DNA of 64,000 nt, from NCBI GenBank assembly GCA_015069695.1, contig JADCRZ010000003.1, forward strand, positions 264,037 to 328,036. The letters are read 5' to 3'. This DNA is from Williamsia sp. GTDB taxonomy: Bacteria; Bacteroidota; Bacteroidia; Chitinophagales; Chitinophagaceae. Numbering within the stretch: the first letter of the stretch is position 1; each line of letters opens with the position of its first letter. This document shows, piece by piece, positions 45,216 through 53,697 of the stretch. The notes below the pieces were generated by a model. That model did no database searches. It was given only the letters and a program-made list of their open reading frames with translations, and was not told where the DNA came from. A program made the position numbers and the translations under genes.

Positions 45216-47450
45216 TCAGGGTAAATTTAAAGCTGCTTCTGATTGGGTTTCCTCCAATATAGATTCAATGGCTGTTTCATATTTTTCTTTCCATTGGCGG
45301 ATATGTCCCCACTCCATTCCATCGATTTCAACGGAACCGGTGGTTACAAAACCCAGCTCCTCATATGGGAAACCTACCAGATGGTTTTTAAATGCTTCTA
45401 TCTTCAGCGATTTTACGCTTACGACAACCCGGCTTTGAGATTCTCCAAACCAGTAAGCATCTTTGCGAATGCGGTAATCAGTAGCGACTACATCTACCCC
45501 CAATGTACGCTCAAAACAAGATTCCAGGAGCGCGGTGAACAAGCCTCCATCACTTACATCGTGAGCCGATTCAATCACTTTGTTGTTGATCAGTTCCATC
45601 ACTTTGCGCTGCACCAGGAACTCTTCATCCAGGTCAAAACGGGGGGCCGGACTGTACTGCACCCCACAGATCTTGTTCAGGTATTCAGAAGATGCGATGT
45701 CGTCATTGCTTTTTCCTATCAGGAAAATGGCGTCTCCGGCAGCTTTGAAGGAAAGGGTCATTTTATCTTTTGGTCTTTCCAGTAAGCCGACCATACCGAT
45801 GGTAGGTGTTGGGTAGACCGCACCTTCCGGATGCTGGTTGTAAAAGCTGACATTGCCGCCTGTTACCGGGGTACCAAATTTCTCACAGGCTGCGCTCATG
45901 CCTTTGATGGCATGCACAAACTGGTAATAAACCTGCGGGTCATAAGGATTGCCAAAATTCAGGCAGTTGGTTACACCAAGGGGTTCAGCACCTGTACAGA
46001 CAAGGTTTCGGGCGGCTTCTGCAACGGCGATCATAGCCCCTTTAAAAGGATCTGCAAAAACATAGCGGCTGTTGCAGTCCGTCGTTACAGCCAGTGCTTT
46101 GGATACTTCTTTCACCAGCACCACGGCTGCATCGCTGGGCTGGTTGGTCGTTGCGTTTGCTGCGCCTACCATGCTGTCGTACTGGTTATACACCCACCGT
46201 TTTGAGGCAATGGAAGGCTGGGTGATGAGCTGTTCAGCAACTGCCTTCAGATCTTCCGGTACTTCAACCTTGGATACCTCAAAGGCTTGGATTTGCTTGA
46301 AATAAGCAGGCTCCGTATACGCTCTTTCGTACTGCGGTGCGCCGCCTCCTAATACCAGGGATTCTGCCGGGATTTCAGCTTCCAGGTTTCCGTTCATGTA
46401 AAAGCGAAGAAATCCATCATCCGTTACTTCACCAATTGCTTCACAAGGAAGATCCCATTTCTCAAACACCTCCCGGATGGCTGCTTCCTCTCCCTTTTTT
46501 ACAACCATGAGCATGCGTTCCTGGCTTTCACTCAGCAGCAATTCCCAAACTTTCATATTCTGCTGGCGCATAGGCACTTTATCCAAATCGATCCGCATGC
46601 CTGTACCGCCTTTGGCACTCATCTCTGCGGTAGAGCAGATGATACCCGCCGCTCCCATATCCTGCATGCCTGCAACAGCGCCGGTTTCAATGGCCTCCAG
46701 ACATGCTTCGAGCAATTTCTTTTCCTGGAACGGATCACCCACCTGTACAGCAGGCAACTCCTCCACGCTCTCTTCTGTAATGTTGGCCGACGCAAAAGAA
46801 GCGCCCCCGATTCCATCTTTACCTGTAGCACTGCCGATAAAAAATACGGGATTCCCTACACCACTGGCTGTGGCAGAAATAGTTTTACCTGACTGGATGA
46901 TGCCCACGCTCATGGCATTGACGAGGGGGTTCGTATGATAGCAGGGCTCAAAATAAATTTCACCACCCACGGTAGGCACGCCCAGGCAATTGCCATAATG
47001 GCCGATGCCATGCACAACACCAGCCAAGAGGTGGCGGGTCTTTGCTTCTTTTAGATCACCAAAACGCAATGAGTTCAGTGCCGCGATGGGGCGTGCACCC
47101 ATTGTAAATATATCCCGGTGGATCCCTCCAACGCCAGTAGCTGCTCCCTGAAAGGGTTCGATGGCAGAAGGATGGTTGTGCGATTCGATTTTAAACACGA
47201 CGCCATACCCATCACCGATATCCATCAAACCGGCATTCTCCTCCCCTGCTTTTACAAGCATTTTGCTGCCTTCGCGTGGCAGGGTCTTTAACCAGCGGAT
47301 CGAATTTTTATAACTACAATGCTCGCTCCACATCGCAGAGAACGCGCACAGTTCATTGAAGTTCGGCACTCGGCCCAGCTTTTCCTGTATCAGTTGAAAC
47401 TCTTCGGCAGTCAGCCGCAGTTGTTCGGCCGTTTGAGCGGTTATATCCAT
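45216..47450 (-). CDS. purL: phosphoribosylformylglycinamidine synthase subunit II (small form)
   Basis: A 744-residue small-type PurL that converts FGAR to FGAM in purine synthesis and needs separate PurQ and PurS partners, not seen here. WSEHCSYKNSIRWLKTLP, VFKIESHNHPSAIEPFQGAATGVGGIHRDI, MQDMGAAGIICSTAEMSAKGGTGM and HDVSDGGLFTALLESC are diagnostic. The ATG at 47450 yields the standard N-terminus; upstream in-frame codons look unrelated. It is the first gene of a likely purL-hldD-proC operon. Confidence 0.96.
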   Translation of the reverse strand: MDITAQTAEQLRLTAEEFQLIQEKLGRVPNFNELCAFSAMWSEHCSYKNSIRWLKTLPREGSKMLVKAGEENAGLMDIGDGYGVVFKIESHNHPSAIEPFQGAATGVGGIHRDIFTMGARPIAALNSLRFGDLKEAKTRHLLAGVVHGIGHYGNCLGVPTVGGEIYFEPCYHTNPLVNAMSVGIIQSGKTISATASGVGNPVFFIGSATGKDGIGGASFASANITEESVEELPAVQVGDPFQEKKLLEACLEAIETGAVAGMQDMGAAGIICSTAEMSAKGGTGMRIDLDKVPMRQQNMKVWELLLSESQERMLMVVKKGEEAAIREVFEKWDLPCEAIGEVTDDGFLRFYMNGNLEAEIPAESLVLGGGAPQYERAYTEPAYFKQIQAFEVSKVEVPEDLKAVAEQLITQPSIASKRWVYNQYDSMVGAANATTNQPSDAAVVLVKEVSKALAVTTDCNSRYVFADPFKGAMIAVAEAARNLVCTGAEPLGVTNCLNFGNPYDPQVYYQFVHAIKGMSAACEKFGTPVTGGNVSFYNQHPEGAVYPTPTIGMVGLLERPKDKMTLSFKAAGDAIFLIGKSNDDIASSEYLNKICGVQYSPAPRFDLDEEFLVQRKVMELINNKVIESAHDVSDGGLFTALLESCFERTLGVDVVATDYRIRKDAYWFGESQSRVVVSVKSLKIEAFKNHLVGFPYEELGFVTTGSVEIDGMEWGHIRQWKEKYETAIESILEETQSEAALNLP

Positions 47451-47547
47451 ATTGGAAAAATAGACTGATTTTAAAAACCAGATCTGCTGCAAAATACACA
47501 GACACAGCGAATGACCGATCAAAAATATTCAGAACAAACCGATTCGT

Positions 47548-48687
47548 TCAATCCAGGGGATTTAAAAACTGATCAACAGTGCTATTGTAATTCCTGATAA
47601 TCAGCTCTACTGAATAAGCGGCCTGCACAATTTCCCGCCCCCTTTTTCCCATGGCTGTGCGCCGTTCTTTTTCCATCAGCAGCATTTCTTCCATGCGGGC
47701 GGCCAGCTCAAACCGGTCCTTTTTTTTACACAGCAGACCGCTTACGCCCACCTCTACCAGCTCTTTGCAACCCGTATTATCTGTAGTAATAACAGGCAGC
47801 TCCATGCTGCAGGCTTCGAGCAAACTTCTGGGCACACCTTCGTTGTAATAAGAAGGGTATACAAAACAATCAGCCTTCGCCAGGTAAGGACGGACATCCT
47901 TTGTAAAACCCAGGTATTTTATGCCACGCTCCTGCTGCCATTTGTCAATTTGCTCTCTCCCGATAGCGTCCGGATGTTCTTCCACTGCGCCCAACAAGTA
48001 ACAATGAACCGGATAATTTTTTCTTTTCAGGATCAACGCCGCATCTGCATATTCAAGGATCCCTTTGCTTTTTAGCAGACGGGCCGATAGCAGGAAAGTA
48101 AACAGTTCTTCGGGATGCTGTACAAAACCCGCCGGGTTAAAGTACTGTGTATTGACCCCTTCACCGGAAAGCACCTTTAGCTTTTGTACCGGCACCAGAT
48201 TGTGGTGCACAAAGTATTCTGCATCTTCTTTGTTAAGACACCAGACTTCGCTCGCTAACTGCAGGGCATAGCGGTACATGCTTTTGATCAATCCGCGCAG
48301 TAAATTGGCCTTGTTAAACGCATGCCCCAATCCGGTAATGACAGCAATAGAAGGAATGCGGAGCTGTCCGGCAGCAGCAGTGCCATAAATATTGGGTTTG
48401 GCTACATAATGAAAGATCAGATCAGGCCGGTGCTTTTTATAAATATGCTTGAGTTTGAAAAATAATTCCAGGTCATGAAAAGGGTTTAAGGAGCGGTTCC
48501 TGATCTTAACAGGTACAAACTCACATCCCATAGCGCGCAGTGGTTCAACCCATTCGTCTTCTTCCGCAATAATGAGCACGCGGAAACCCCGGTCGAGAAA
48601 ATTTTTCAGTACTTCCAGTCTGAAGTTGTACATCGTCCACGCATTGTAAGAAACAAAGGCAATCAGTTTACCTGCACGCTCCCCCAT
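47548..48687 (-). CDS. glycosyltransferase family 4 protein
   Basis: A 379-residue GT-B glycosyltransferase. The N-terminal domain shows KLIAFVSYNAWTMYNFRLEVLKNFLDRGFRV and IPSIAVITGLGHAFN; the C-terminal group-1 transferase domain has LLSARLLKSKGILEYADAA, YPSYYNEGVPRSLLEACSMELPVITTD and GCKELVEVGVSGLL, with the EX7E-type donor site. It resembles capsular or O-antigen transferases such as PglA/WbnK. The acceptor is unknown. It lies 97 bp upstream of purL and diverges from the unknown membrane protein. Confidence 0.9.
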   Translation of the reverse strand: MGERAGKLIAFVSYNAWTMYNFRLEVLKNFLDRGFRVLIIAEEDEWVEPLRAMGCEFVPVKIRNRSLNPFHDLELFFKLKHIYKKHRPDLIFHYVAKPNIYGTAAAGQLRIPSIAVITGLGHAFNKANLLRGLIKSMYRYALQLASEVWCLNKEDAEYFVHHNLVPVQKLKVLSGEGVNTQYFNPAGFVQHPEELFTFLLSARLLKSKGILEYADAALILKRKNYPVHCYLLGAVEEHPDAIGREQIDKWQQERGIKYLGFTKDVRPYLAKADCFVYPSYYNEGVPRSLLEACSMELPVITTDNTGCKELVEVGVSGLLCKKKDRFELAARMEEMLLMEKERRTAMGKRGREIVQAAYSVELIIRNYNSTVDQFLNPLD

Positions 48688-48695
48688 TGAAATAG

Positions 48696-48729
48696 TTTGG
48701 CGCGTAAGATAAAGAATTCAATACTTTTG
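48696..48729 (+). promoter_or_regulatory. candidate promoter of the membrane protein at 48772
   Basis: TTTG at 48696-48699, 22 bp, TACTTTTG at 48722-48729. Both elements match the Bacteroidota -33/-7 consensus, with slightly long spacing. The ATG is 42 bp downstream. Confidence 0.5.
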
Positions 48730-48771
48730 GCGAGGGTCCTCCTTTAACAGTGACGCCTGTTTTACCTGCCT

Positions 48772-50067
48772 ATGCTCTCTATCTTGCTTATTGTATTGTA
48801 TTGCGGCTCACTTCTTTTTTTATTACACAGGCTCACCCGGCGCGACAGACCCTATCTTTCCTTTGCCCAGCTCACCGCCAGCTTTTTGATCAAGGTTTTG
48901 TTCGGGATATTGTATGGTTATTTGTTTATGCGTTTTTACAGGGGTGATGATACCTGGCAATATCACCTGGATTCTTTGGTTCAATACAATAAACTCCTGC
49001 ATCATCCGCTCCGGTTTGTCCGGGATACGTTTACGGAAACAGGCGGAAGCCTTTCGCTGGATGCAGCTTACAGCACCTCCAATTCTTTCTGGAGTGATTT
49101 TGAGGAAGTGTTATTTGTCCGCATGCTAGCCTTGTTTGATGTACTGAGCCTGGGTAACTATTATGTGAACGTTGTGTTGTTTTGCTTTGTAGCCTACCTG
49201 GGTCACTTGCTGCTTTACAGGCTTATGGTGGGATACCATCCGCAGTCTGCCCCTTTTTTGCGGGTGGGTATTTTCTATTATCCGGTTGTGCTGTTCTGGC
49301 TCAGTGGCATCCGGAAAGAGGGATTGCTGTTGCTGGGGATGGCCGTTCTGCTGTATTATTTCAACAAACTTTTACAGAAAAAAGGTTCCCCGATTAAAAA
49401 CATATTGCTGTGTTTGGCAGCCCTATTAATGCTTTGGCTGATCCGGAACCTGGTTGTGCTTTGTATGGCACCCGCACTGTTGGGCTGGTTTTTGCGCAAG
49501 CGTGCCTGTTTGCAGGCCTGGCGAGCGTATGCCCTTGTTTATGGCCTTTGCCTTGGCGGATTCTTTTTTGCTGACCGGCTACTGCCGTTTCCCAACCTGG
49601 CGCAAAAACTGGCAGAACGCCAGCATAGCTTTCTCAGCCTCGAAGGAAATACCCGGCTTCCCCTCGACAGTCTCAATGCTCATCCTTCTTCTTACCTGCA
49701 GGTACTTCCGCAAGCGCTCAACCACAGTTTTCTTCAACCCACCCTGTGGCAAAGCAAATCTCCACTCCACCTGGCATCTGCCCTGGATGTGTTCTTATTC
49801 TTTGGATTTGGCGCCTTTTGTTTTTATTGCCGCGATAAAGGTTGGACGAATACGATTAAATCGCCCCTGTTCATGACCTTGTTGCCAGGGGCCCTTGCCG
49901 GGTATCTGGCAGTTGGGTACATCGTACCGTTTCCGGGTGCTTTTGTCAGGTACAAATCTCTTTTCGAAATCTTGTTTTTAGGCTGTTTTGGCATGGTCGC
50001 AACGGGGAAAAAGCTACCAGGCATTAGCAATTTATATATATGGAAGAATAGGACAAAGGAAAACTAA
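48772..50067 (+). CDS. polytopic inner-membrane protein of unknown function
   Basis: A 431-residue protein with about ten predicted membrane helices, for example LSILLIVLYCGSLLFLL, YVNVVLFCFVAYLGHLLLY, LLCLAALLMLWLIRNLVVLC and YALVYGLCLGGFFFA. A GDDTWQYH segment follows the second helix and a conserved-looking SGIRKEG lies near the middle. The layout recalls glycan polymerases and mannosyltransferase-like multi-pass enzymes, where an early periplasmic acidic loop acts in catalysis. That is weak inference. It diverges from a glycosyltransferase, which fits a glycan role. Confidence 0.75.
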   Translation: MLSILLIVLYCGSLLFLLHRLTRRDRPYLSFAQLTASFLIKVLFGILYGYLFMRFYRGDDTWQYHLDSLVQYNKLLHHPLRFVRDTFTETGGSLSLDAAYSTSNSFWSDFEEVLFVRMLALFDVLSLGNYYVNVVLFCFVAYLGHLLLYRLMVGYHPQSAPFLRVGIFYYPVVLFWLSGIRKEGLLLLGMAVLLYYFNKLLQKKGSPIKNILLCLAALLMLWLIRNLVVLCMAPALLGWFLRKRACLQAWRAYALVYGLCLGGFFFADRLLPFPNLAQKLAERQHSFLSLEGNTRLPLDSLNAHPSSYLQVLPQALNHSFLQPTLWQSKSPLHLASALDVFLFFGFGAFCFYCRDKGWTNTIKSPLFMTLLPGALAGYLAVGYIVPFPGAFVRYKSLFEILFLGCFGMVATGKKLPGISNLYIWKNRTKEN

Positions 50068-50193
50068 TTATATACTACATTCGGTTTGTACCGCAAAATT
50101 TCACCCGAATATTATTTAGAAAGTACACATTTACTTTAGAAAAATTGGTATTTTGCCTCAATTGCTCTTATTTCGCTCATAAAATTTTTCCTC

Positions 50194-52386
50194 ATGTCCT
50201 TACGTTTAAATGCTGTGAACAACATTTCCGACCCCTCCTCCGATGTAAAGCCCACAGGCTTTCAAAAAATTACCGCCATATTTGGCGAAAACGTATTTAC
50301 CCTTAAAGTAGCGCGTGAGCTATTAAGTGACGAAGCGTACAAAAGTTTAAGAAGTTCTGTAAAGAGTGGCAAAAAGATCGACCGGGCAATGGCCAACCAG
50401 GTTGCTTCCGGTATCAGGCAGTGGGCCGAGTCAAAGGGCGTGACGCATTTTACGCACTGGTTTCAACCTCTCACCGGTACAACAGCTGAAAAGCATGATT
50501 CATTTTTTACGATCAAAGGCGATGGCACTTCACTGGAAGAATTTGACGGTGCAGCCCTGATCCAGCAGGAACCGGATGCGTCTTCTTTCCCCAGCGGCGG
50601 TTTGCGCGCCACTTTCGAAGCACGCGGTTATACTGCCTGGGACCCTTCTTCTCCGGCATTTATCATGGAAGTCGGGCTGGGTAAAACGCTTTGTATACCA
50701 ACAATATTTGTATCATACACAGGCGAATCGCTCGACTACAAAGCGCCTCTTCTGAAAGCGCTGGAAGCCCTCAACAAGTCGGCAGTGGATGTTTGTAATT
50801 ATTTTGACCGGAACGTGACCAAGGTTTCCGCCACCCTGGGCTGGGAACAGGAATACTTCATCGTAGACGCTGGTTTGTTCAACGCCCGCCCCGACCTGGT
50901 TCTGAGTGGAAGAACTGTATTCGGCCATAGTTCTGCAAAAGGCCAGCAGCTGGAAGACCACTATTTTGGTTCAATCCCTGAAAGGGTATTTGAGTTTATG
51001 AGAGATTACGAACAGGAAGCTTACAAATTGGGCATTCCGCTCAGGACCCGCCACAACGAGGTAGCGCCCGCCCAGTTTGAGTGCGCGCCCATCTTTGAAG
51101 AAGTAAGCGTAGCGGTTGACCACAATACCCTCCTGATGGACATCATGGACCGTGTTGCCCGCCGCCACAACCTGCGCGTACTGCTGCACGAAAAACCTTT
51201 TGCCGGCATCAACGGAAGCGGCAAGCACAACAACTGGAGCATGTCTACCGATACAGGCGTTAACCTGCTTGCACCTGGTAAAACGCCCAAGACCAACCTG
51301 ATGTTCCTGACCTTTTTTGTCAATACCATCAAAGCTGTATACGACTATGCTGATCTGTTAAGATCTGCGATCGCTTCTGCAGGGAATGATTTCCGCCTGG
51401 GCGCCAACGAAGCGCCGCCTGCTATTATTTCTGTGTTCATCGGCCAGTACCTTACCAAGGTGCTCGACGACATCGAAACCCGTGTGAACGAGAAATTTGA
51501 CGAACAGGATGAAGCTATCCTGAAACTGGACCTGCACAGAAGCATCCCCGAACTGTTGCTCGACAATACCGACCGCAACAGGACTTCTCCGTTTGCTTTT
51601 ACCGGCAACAAATTTGAATTCCGGGCTGTTGGCTCATCCGCCAACTGCGCCAATGCCATGACAGTGCTCAATACGATTGTGGCTGAAACCCTGAAAAGCT
51701 TTAAAAAAGAAGTAGACGGGTTGATTGAAAAAGGAGAGAAAAAAGAAATCGCGATCATTCACGTGATCAGGGAATACATCGTCAACGGCAAGAAGATCTT
51801 ATTTGAAGGAAACAACTACAGCGACGAATGGGCAAAAGAAGCAGAAGCGCGCGGATTACAAAATATCAAGACCACGCCGCTGGCGCTGGATGCAATGGTA
51901 ACAGAAAAAGCCCTTCACCTGTTCGAAAGCAACGATGTATACAGCCATTCTGAGCTGGAAGCACGTTATGAGATAGAACTCGAAAAGTATATCAAAAAAG
52001 TACAGATCGAAGCAAGGATCATGGGCGAGCTTGCGACTTCCACCATCCTGCCAGGCGCGATCAAATACCAGAATACACTGATCGAAAACATCAAAGGATT
52101 AAAAGAGCTGGGTTTACCGGAGGCTTCTTATGCCAACCAGAGGCAGGTTCTTGAGAAGGTATCTGAACACATATCAGTTGTAAGCGAGCAGATCATGAAA
52201 ATGATAGAAGCGAGAAAAACGGCCAATGCCCTGGAAAGCTCCCGCGATAAAGCCATTGCTTATTGTGACCAGGTAAAAGGCCAGTTCTTCGACACCATCC
52301 GCTACCATGTTGACAAACTTGAGCTGCTGGTAGACGACAAGGAATGGACCCTTCCCAAATACCGGGAGATCCTTTTCCTTCGCTAG
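50194..52386 (+). CDS. glnN: type III glutamine synthetase
   Basis: A 730-residue GSIII, which forms glutamine from glutamate and ammonia with ATP. It is far longer than GSI or GSII and typical of Bacteroidota. The catalytic core carries TRHNEVAPAQFECAPIFEE, LLHEKPFAGINGSGKHNNWS and RTSPFAFTGNKFEFRAVGSS. A long helical C-terminal region (about 560-730) follows. It is monocistronic: 126 bp of AT-rich upstream sequence and a strong terminator downstream. No P-II gene is adjacent. Confidence 0.96.
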   Translation: MSLRLNAVNNISDPSSDVKPTGFQKITAIFGENVFTLKVARELLSDEAYKSLRSSVKSGKKIDRAMANQVASGIRQWAESKGVTHFTHWFQPLTGTTAEKHDSFFTIKGDGTSLEEFDGAALIQQEPDASSFPSGGLRATFEARGYTAWDPSSPAFIMEVGLGKTLCIPTIFVSYTGESLDYKAPLLKALEALNKSAVDVCNYFDRNVTKVSATLGWEQEYFIVDAGLFNARPDLVLSGRTVFGHSSAKGQQLEDHYFGSIPERVFEFMRDYEQEAYKLGIPLRTRHNEVAPAQFECAPIFEEVSVAVDHNTLLMDIMDRVARRHNLRVLLHEKPFAGINGSGKHNNWSMSTDTGVNLLAPGKTPKTNLMFLTFFVNTIKAVYDYADLLRSAIASAGNDFRLGANEAPPAIISVFIGQYLTKVLDDIETRVNEKFDEQDEAILKLDLHRSIPELLLDNTDRNRTSPFAFTGNKFEFRAVGSSANCANAMTVLNTIVAETLKSFKKEVDGLIEKGEKKEIAIIHVIREYIVNGKKILFEGNNYSDEWAKEAEARGLQNIKTTPLALDAMVTEKALHLFESNDVYSHSELEARYEIELEKYIKKVQIEARIMGELATSTILPGAIKYQNTLIENIKGLKELGLPEASYANQRQVLEKVSEHISVVSEQIMKMIEARKTANALESSRDKAIAYCDQVKGQFFDTIRYHVDKLELLVDDKEWTLPKYREILFLR

Positions 52387-52470
52387 GCACTGGCAATCCA
52401 ATTACGTCATTAAACAGGATACCTTCCGCAAAATACAATCAACCAAAACTTCACAGCAAAGAAGGTATCA

Positions 52471-52504
52471 AAGCTGCCTCACTCCGGTGGGGCAGCTTTT
52501 TTTT
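52471..52504 (+). terminator. rho-independent terminator of glnN
   Basis: A 12-bp stem (52471-52482 with 52487-52498, one G-T wobble), a TCCG tetraloop, and a downstream run of T to 52504. It is 84 bp after the glnN stop. Confidence 0.9.
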
Positions 52505-52559
52505 GCGCTTGCCTTTTGAGCCTGAGAATGGATCAGATGATGGCATGGTAAAGTTTCTG

Positions 52560-52588
52560 AACCCACGCCTACCCCTCCCAGTAGGGGA
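52560..52588. repeat. REP-like intergenic block, second copy
   Basis: Shares with 29291-29324 the order ACCCAC, CCCCT, CCC-rich loop, TAGGGG. CCCCT and AGGGG can pair over five bases around a short loop. The stem is less complete than in the first copy. Confidence 0.4.
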
Positions 52589-52714
52589 TTATACAATTGT
52601 ATCACTTCGAAACCATGCAATCAAATGCAAACAACCAGATCCACTCCGTTATTGCCCACCATATCAGGCAAGTCGTGAGATGCAGTAAGTGGAGATGCCA
52701 GATAGAAAAATGAC

Positions 52715-53446
52715 CTAAGCCCCATTAATAGTGGGCTGCTGGGATTGTTGTGAGATCCTTTCTTTGGCCCATTTCAGTGCAATGTCGAGTTGCTGTTTGA
52801 TAGAAAGATGCGTGTTGTCCAATACAATGGCATCATCAGCTTGGCGCAAGGGACTGATTTCGCGGTGAGAGTCGATGTAGTCACGCATTTGCAGGTTTGA
52901 CTTTACTTCATCAAGCGTGATATTGGGGTTTTTCTCGTACATCTCTTTGAACCTTCTTTCCACGCGAACGGCACTGTCCGCCGTCATAAAAATCTTCAAG
53001 GCTGCATCCGGAAATACGACTGTTCCTATGTCCCTTCCATCCATCACAATTCCTTTTGACAATCCCATTTCGCGTTGCTGCGCTACCACAAATGTGCGTA
53101 CATCTTTAATGGTAGCTACTTCACTTACTTTTTCTGCTACCACCAGATCACGGATCACATACTCCACGTTCTCATCATTCAAATGCATCTCGCTTTGCTG
53201 GCTCTTGTAATTGAATTTGAATTCCAGTCTGATATTGTCCAGCGCTTCATCTACTGCTCTTTTTTTTGTCCAGTCTACATGATTGCGTAAAAAATACAAC
53301 GTAATAGCGCGGTACATGGCGCCGCTATCAATGTATACGTAGTTGAGTATCTTCGACAATTGCTTGGCCAGCGTACTTTTTCCGCAACTGCTCCATCCGT
53401 CAATGGTAATGATGATTTTTTCCGTAAAGTCAGCCTGATGACTCAT
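52715..53446 (-). CDS. cmk: cytidylate kinase
   Basis: A 243-residue P-loop kinase that phosphorylates CMP and dCMP. IIITIDGWSSCGKSTLAKQLS is the nucleotide-binding loop, YIDSGAMYRAITL the monophosphate site, and IVMDGRDIGTVVFPDAALKIFMTA a second signature. RMRDY-like SNLQMRDYIDSHREISPLRQADDA follows. It is slightly longer than E. coli Cmk. It has 251 bp before the upstream clpC gene and appears monocistronic. Confidence 0.95.
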   Translation of the reverse strand: MSHQADFTEKIIITIDGWSSCGKSTLAKQLSKILNYVYIDSGAMYRAITLYFLRNHVDWTKKRAVDEALDNIRLEFKFNYKSQQSEMHLNDENVEYVIRDLVVAEKVSEVATIKDVRTFVVAQQREMGLSKGIVMDGRDIGTVVFPDAALKIFMTADSAVRVERRFKEMYEKNPNITLDEVKSNLQMRDYIDSHREISPLRQADDAIVLDNTHLSIKQQLDIALKWAKERISQQSQQPTINGA

Positions 53447-53649
53447 TTGTCAAATATACAGCTATGTTCTTTTTACTGGGGCATATCTCTTATTTTTCGC
53501 CACGAAAAAAGTATTTACTGGTTCATTCTGTACAGGCACCCTGAAGCCAGACTTCACTACCCCAAAAGGCATTCACCCTGCCGTGCAGAATGCGTGTATT
53601 TATCACACTACATAACATACAACCACCCTCTTCTCATGGATGAAATAAA

Positions 53650-53678
53650 AAAAGGCCGCTTGCGTTAAGCGGCCTTTT
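53650..53678 (-). terminator. rho-independent terminator of clpC
   Basis: A perfect 12-bp stem (53650-53661 with 53667-53678), five-base loop, followed on the minus strand by a T-run. It lies 19 bp after the clpC stop. On the plus strand only four T follow, so it serves mainly the minus strand. Confidence 0.9.
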
Positions 53679-53697
53679 GTATGATACAAAGGAGAAA

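Larger units (their letters stand above)
52387..52714. other. 328-bp intergenic region after glnN
   Basis: Contains the glnN terminator (52471-52504) and a REP-like block (52560-52588). The remainder, up to the convergent cmk stop at 52715, shows no tRNA, ORF of note, or further hairpin. Confidence 0.6.

Noticed and set aside
52505..52714. Possible tRNA in the gap after glnN
   Set aside because: No cloverleaf, T-loop consensus or acceptor pairing could be formed on either strand.
53360..53668. Plus-strand frame between cmk and clpC
   Set aside because: It overlaps the cmk start region and the clpC terminator and has no protein-like features.
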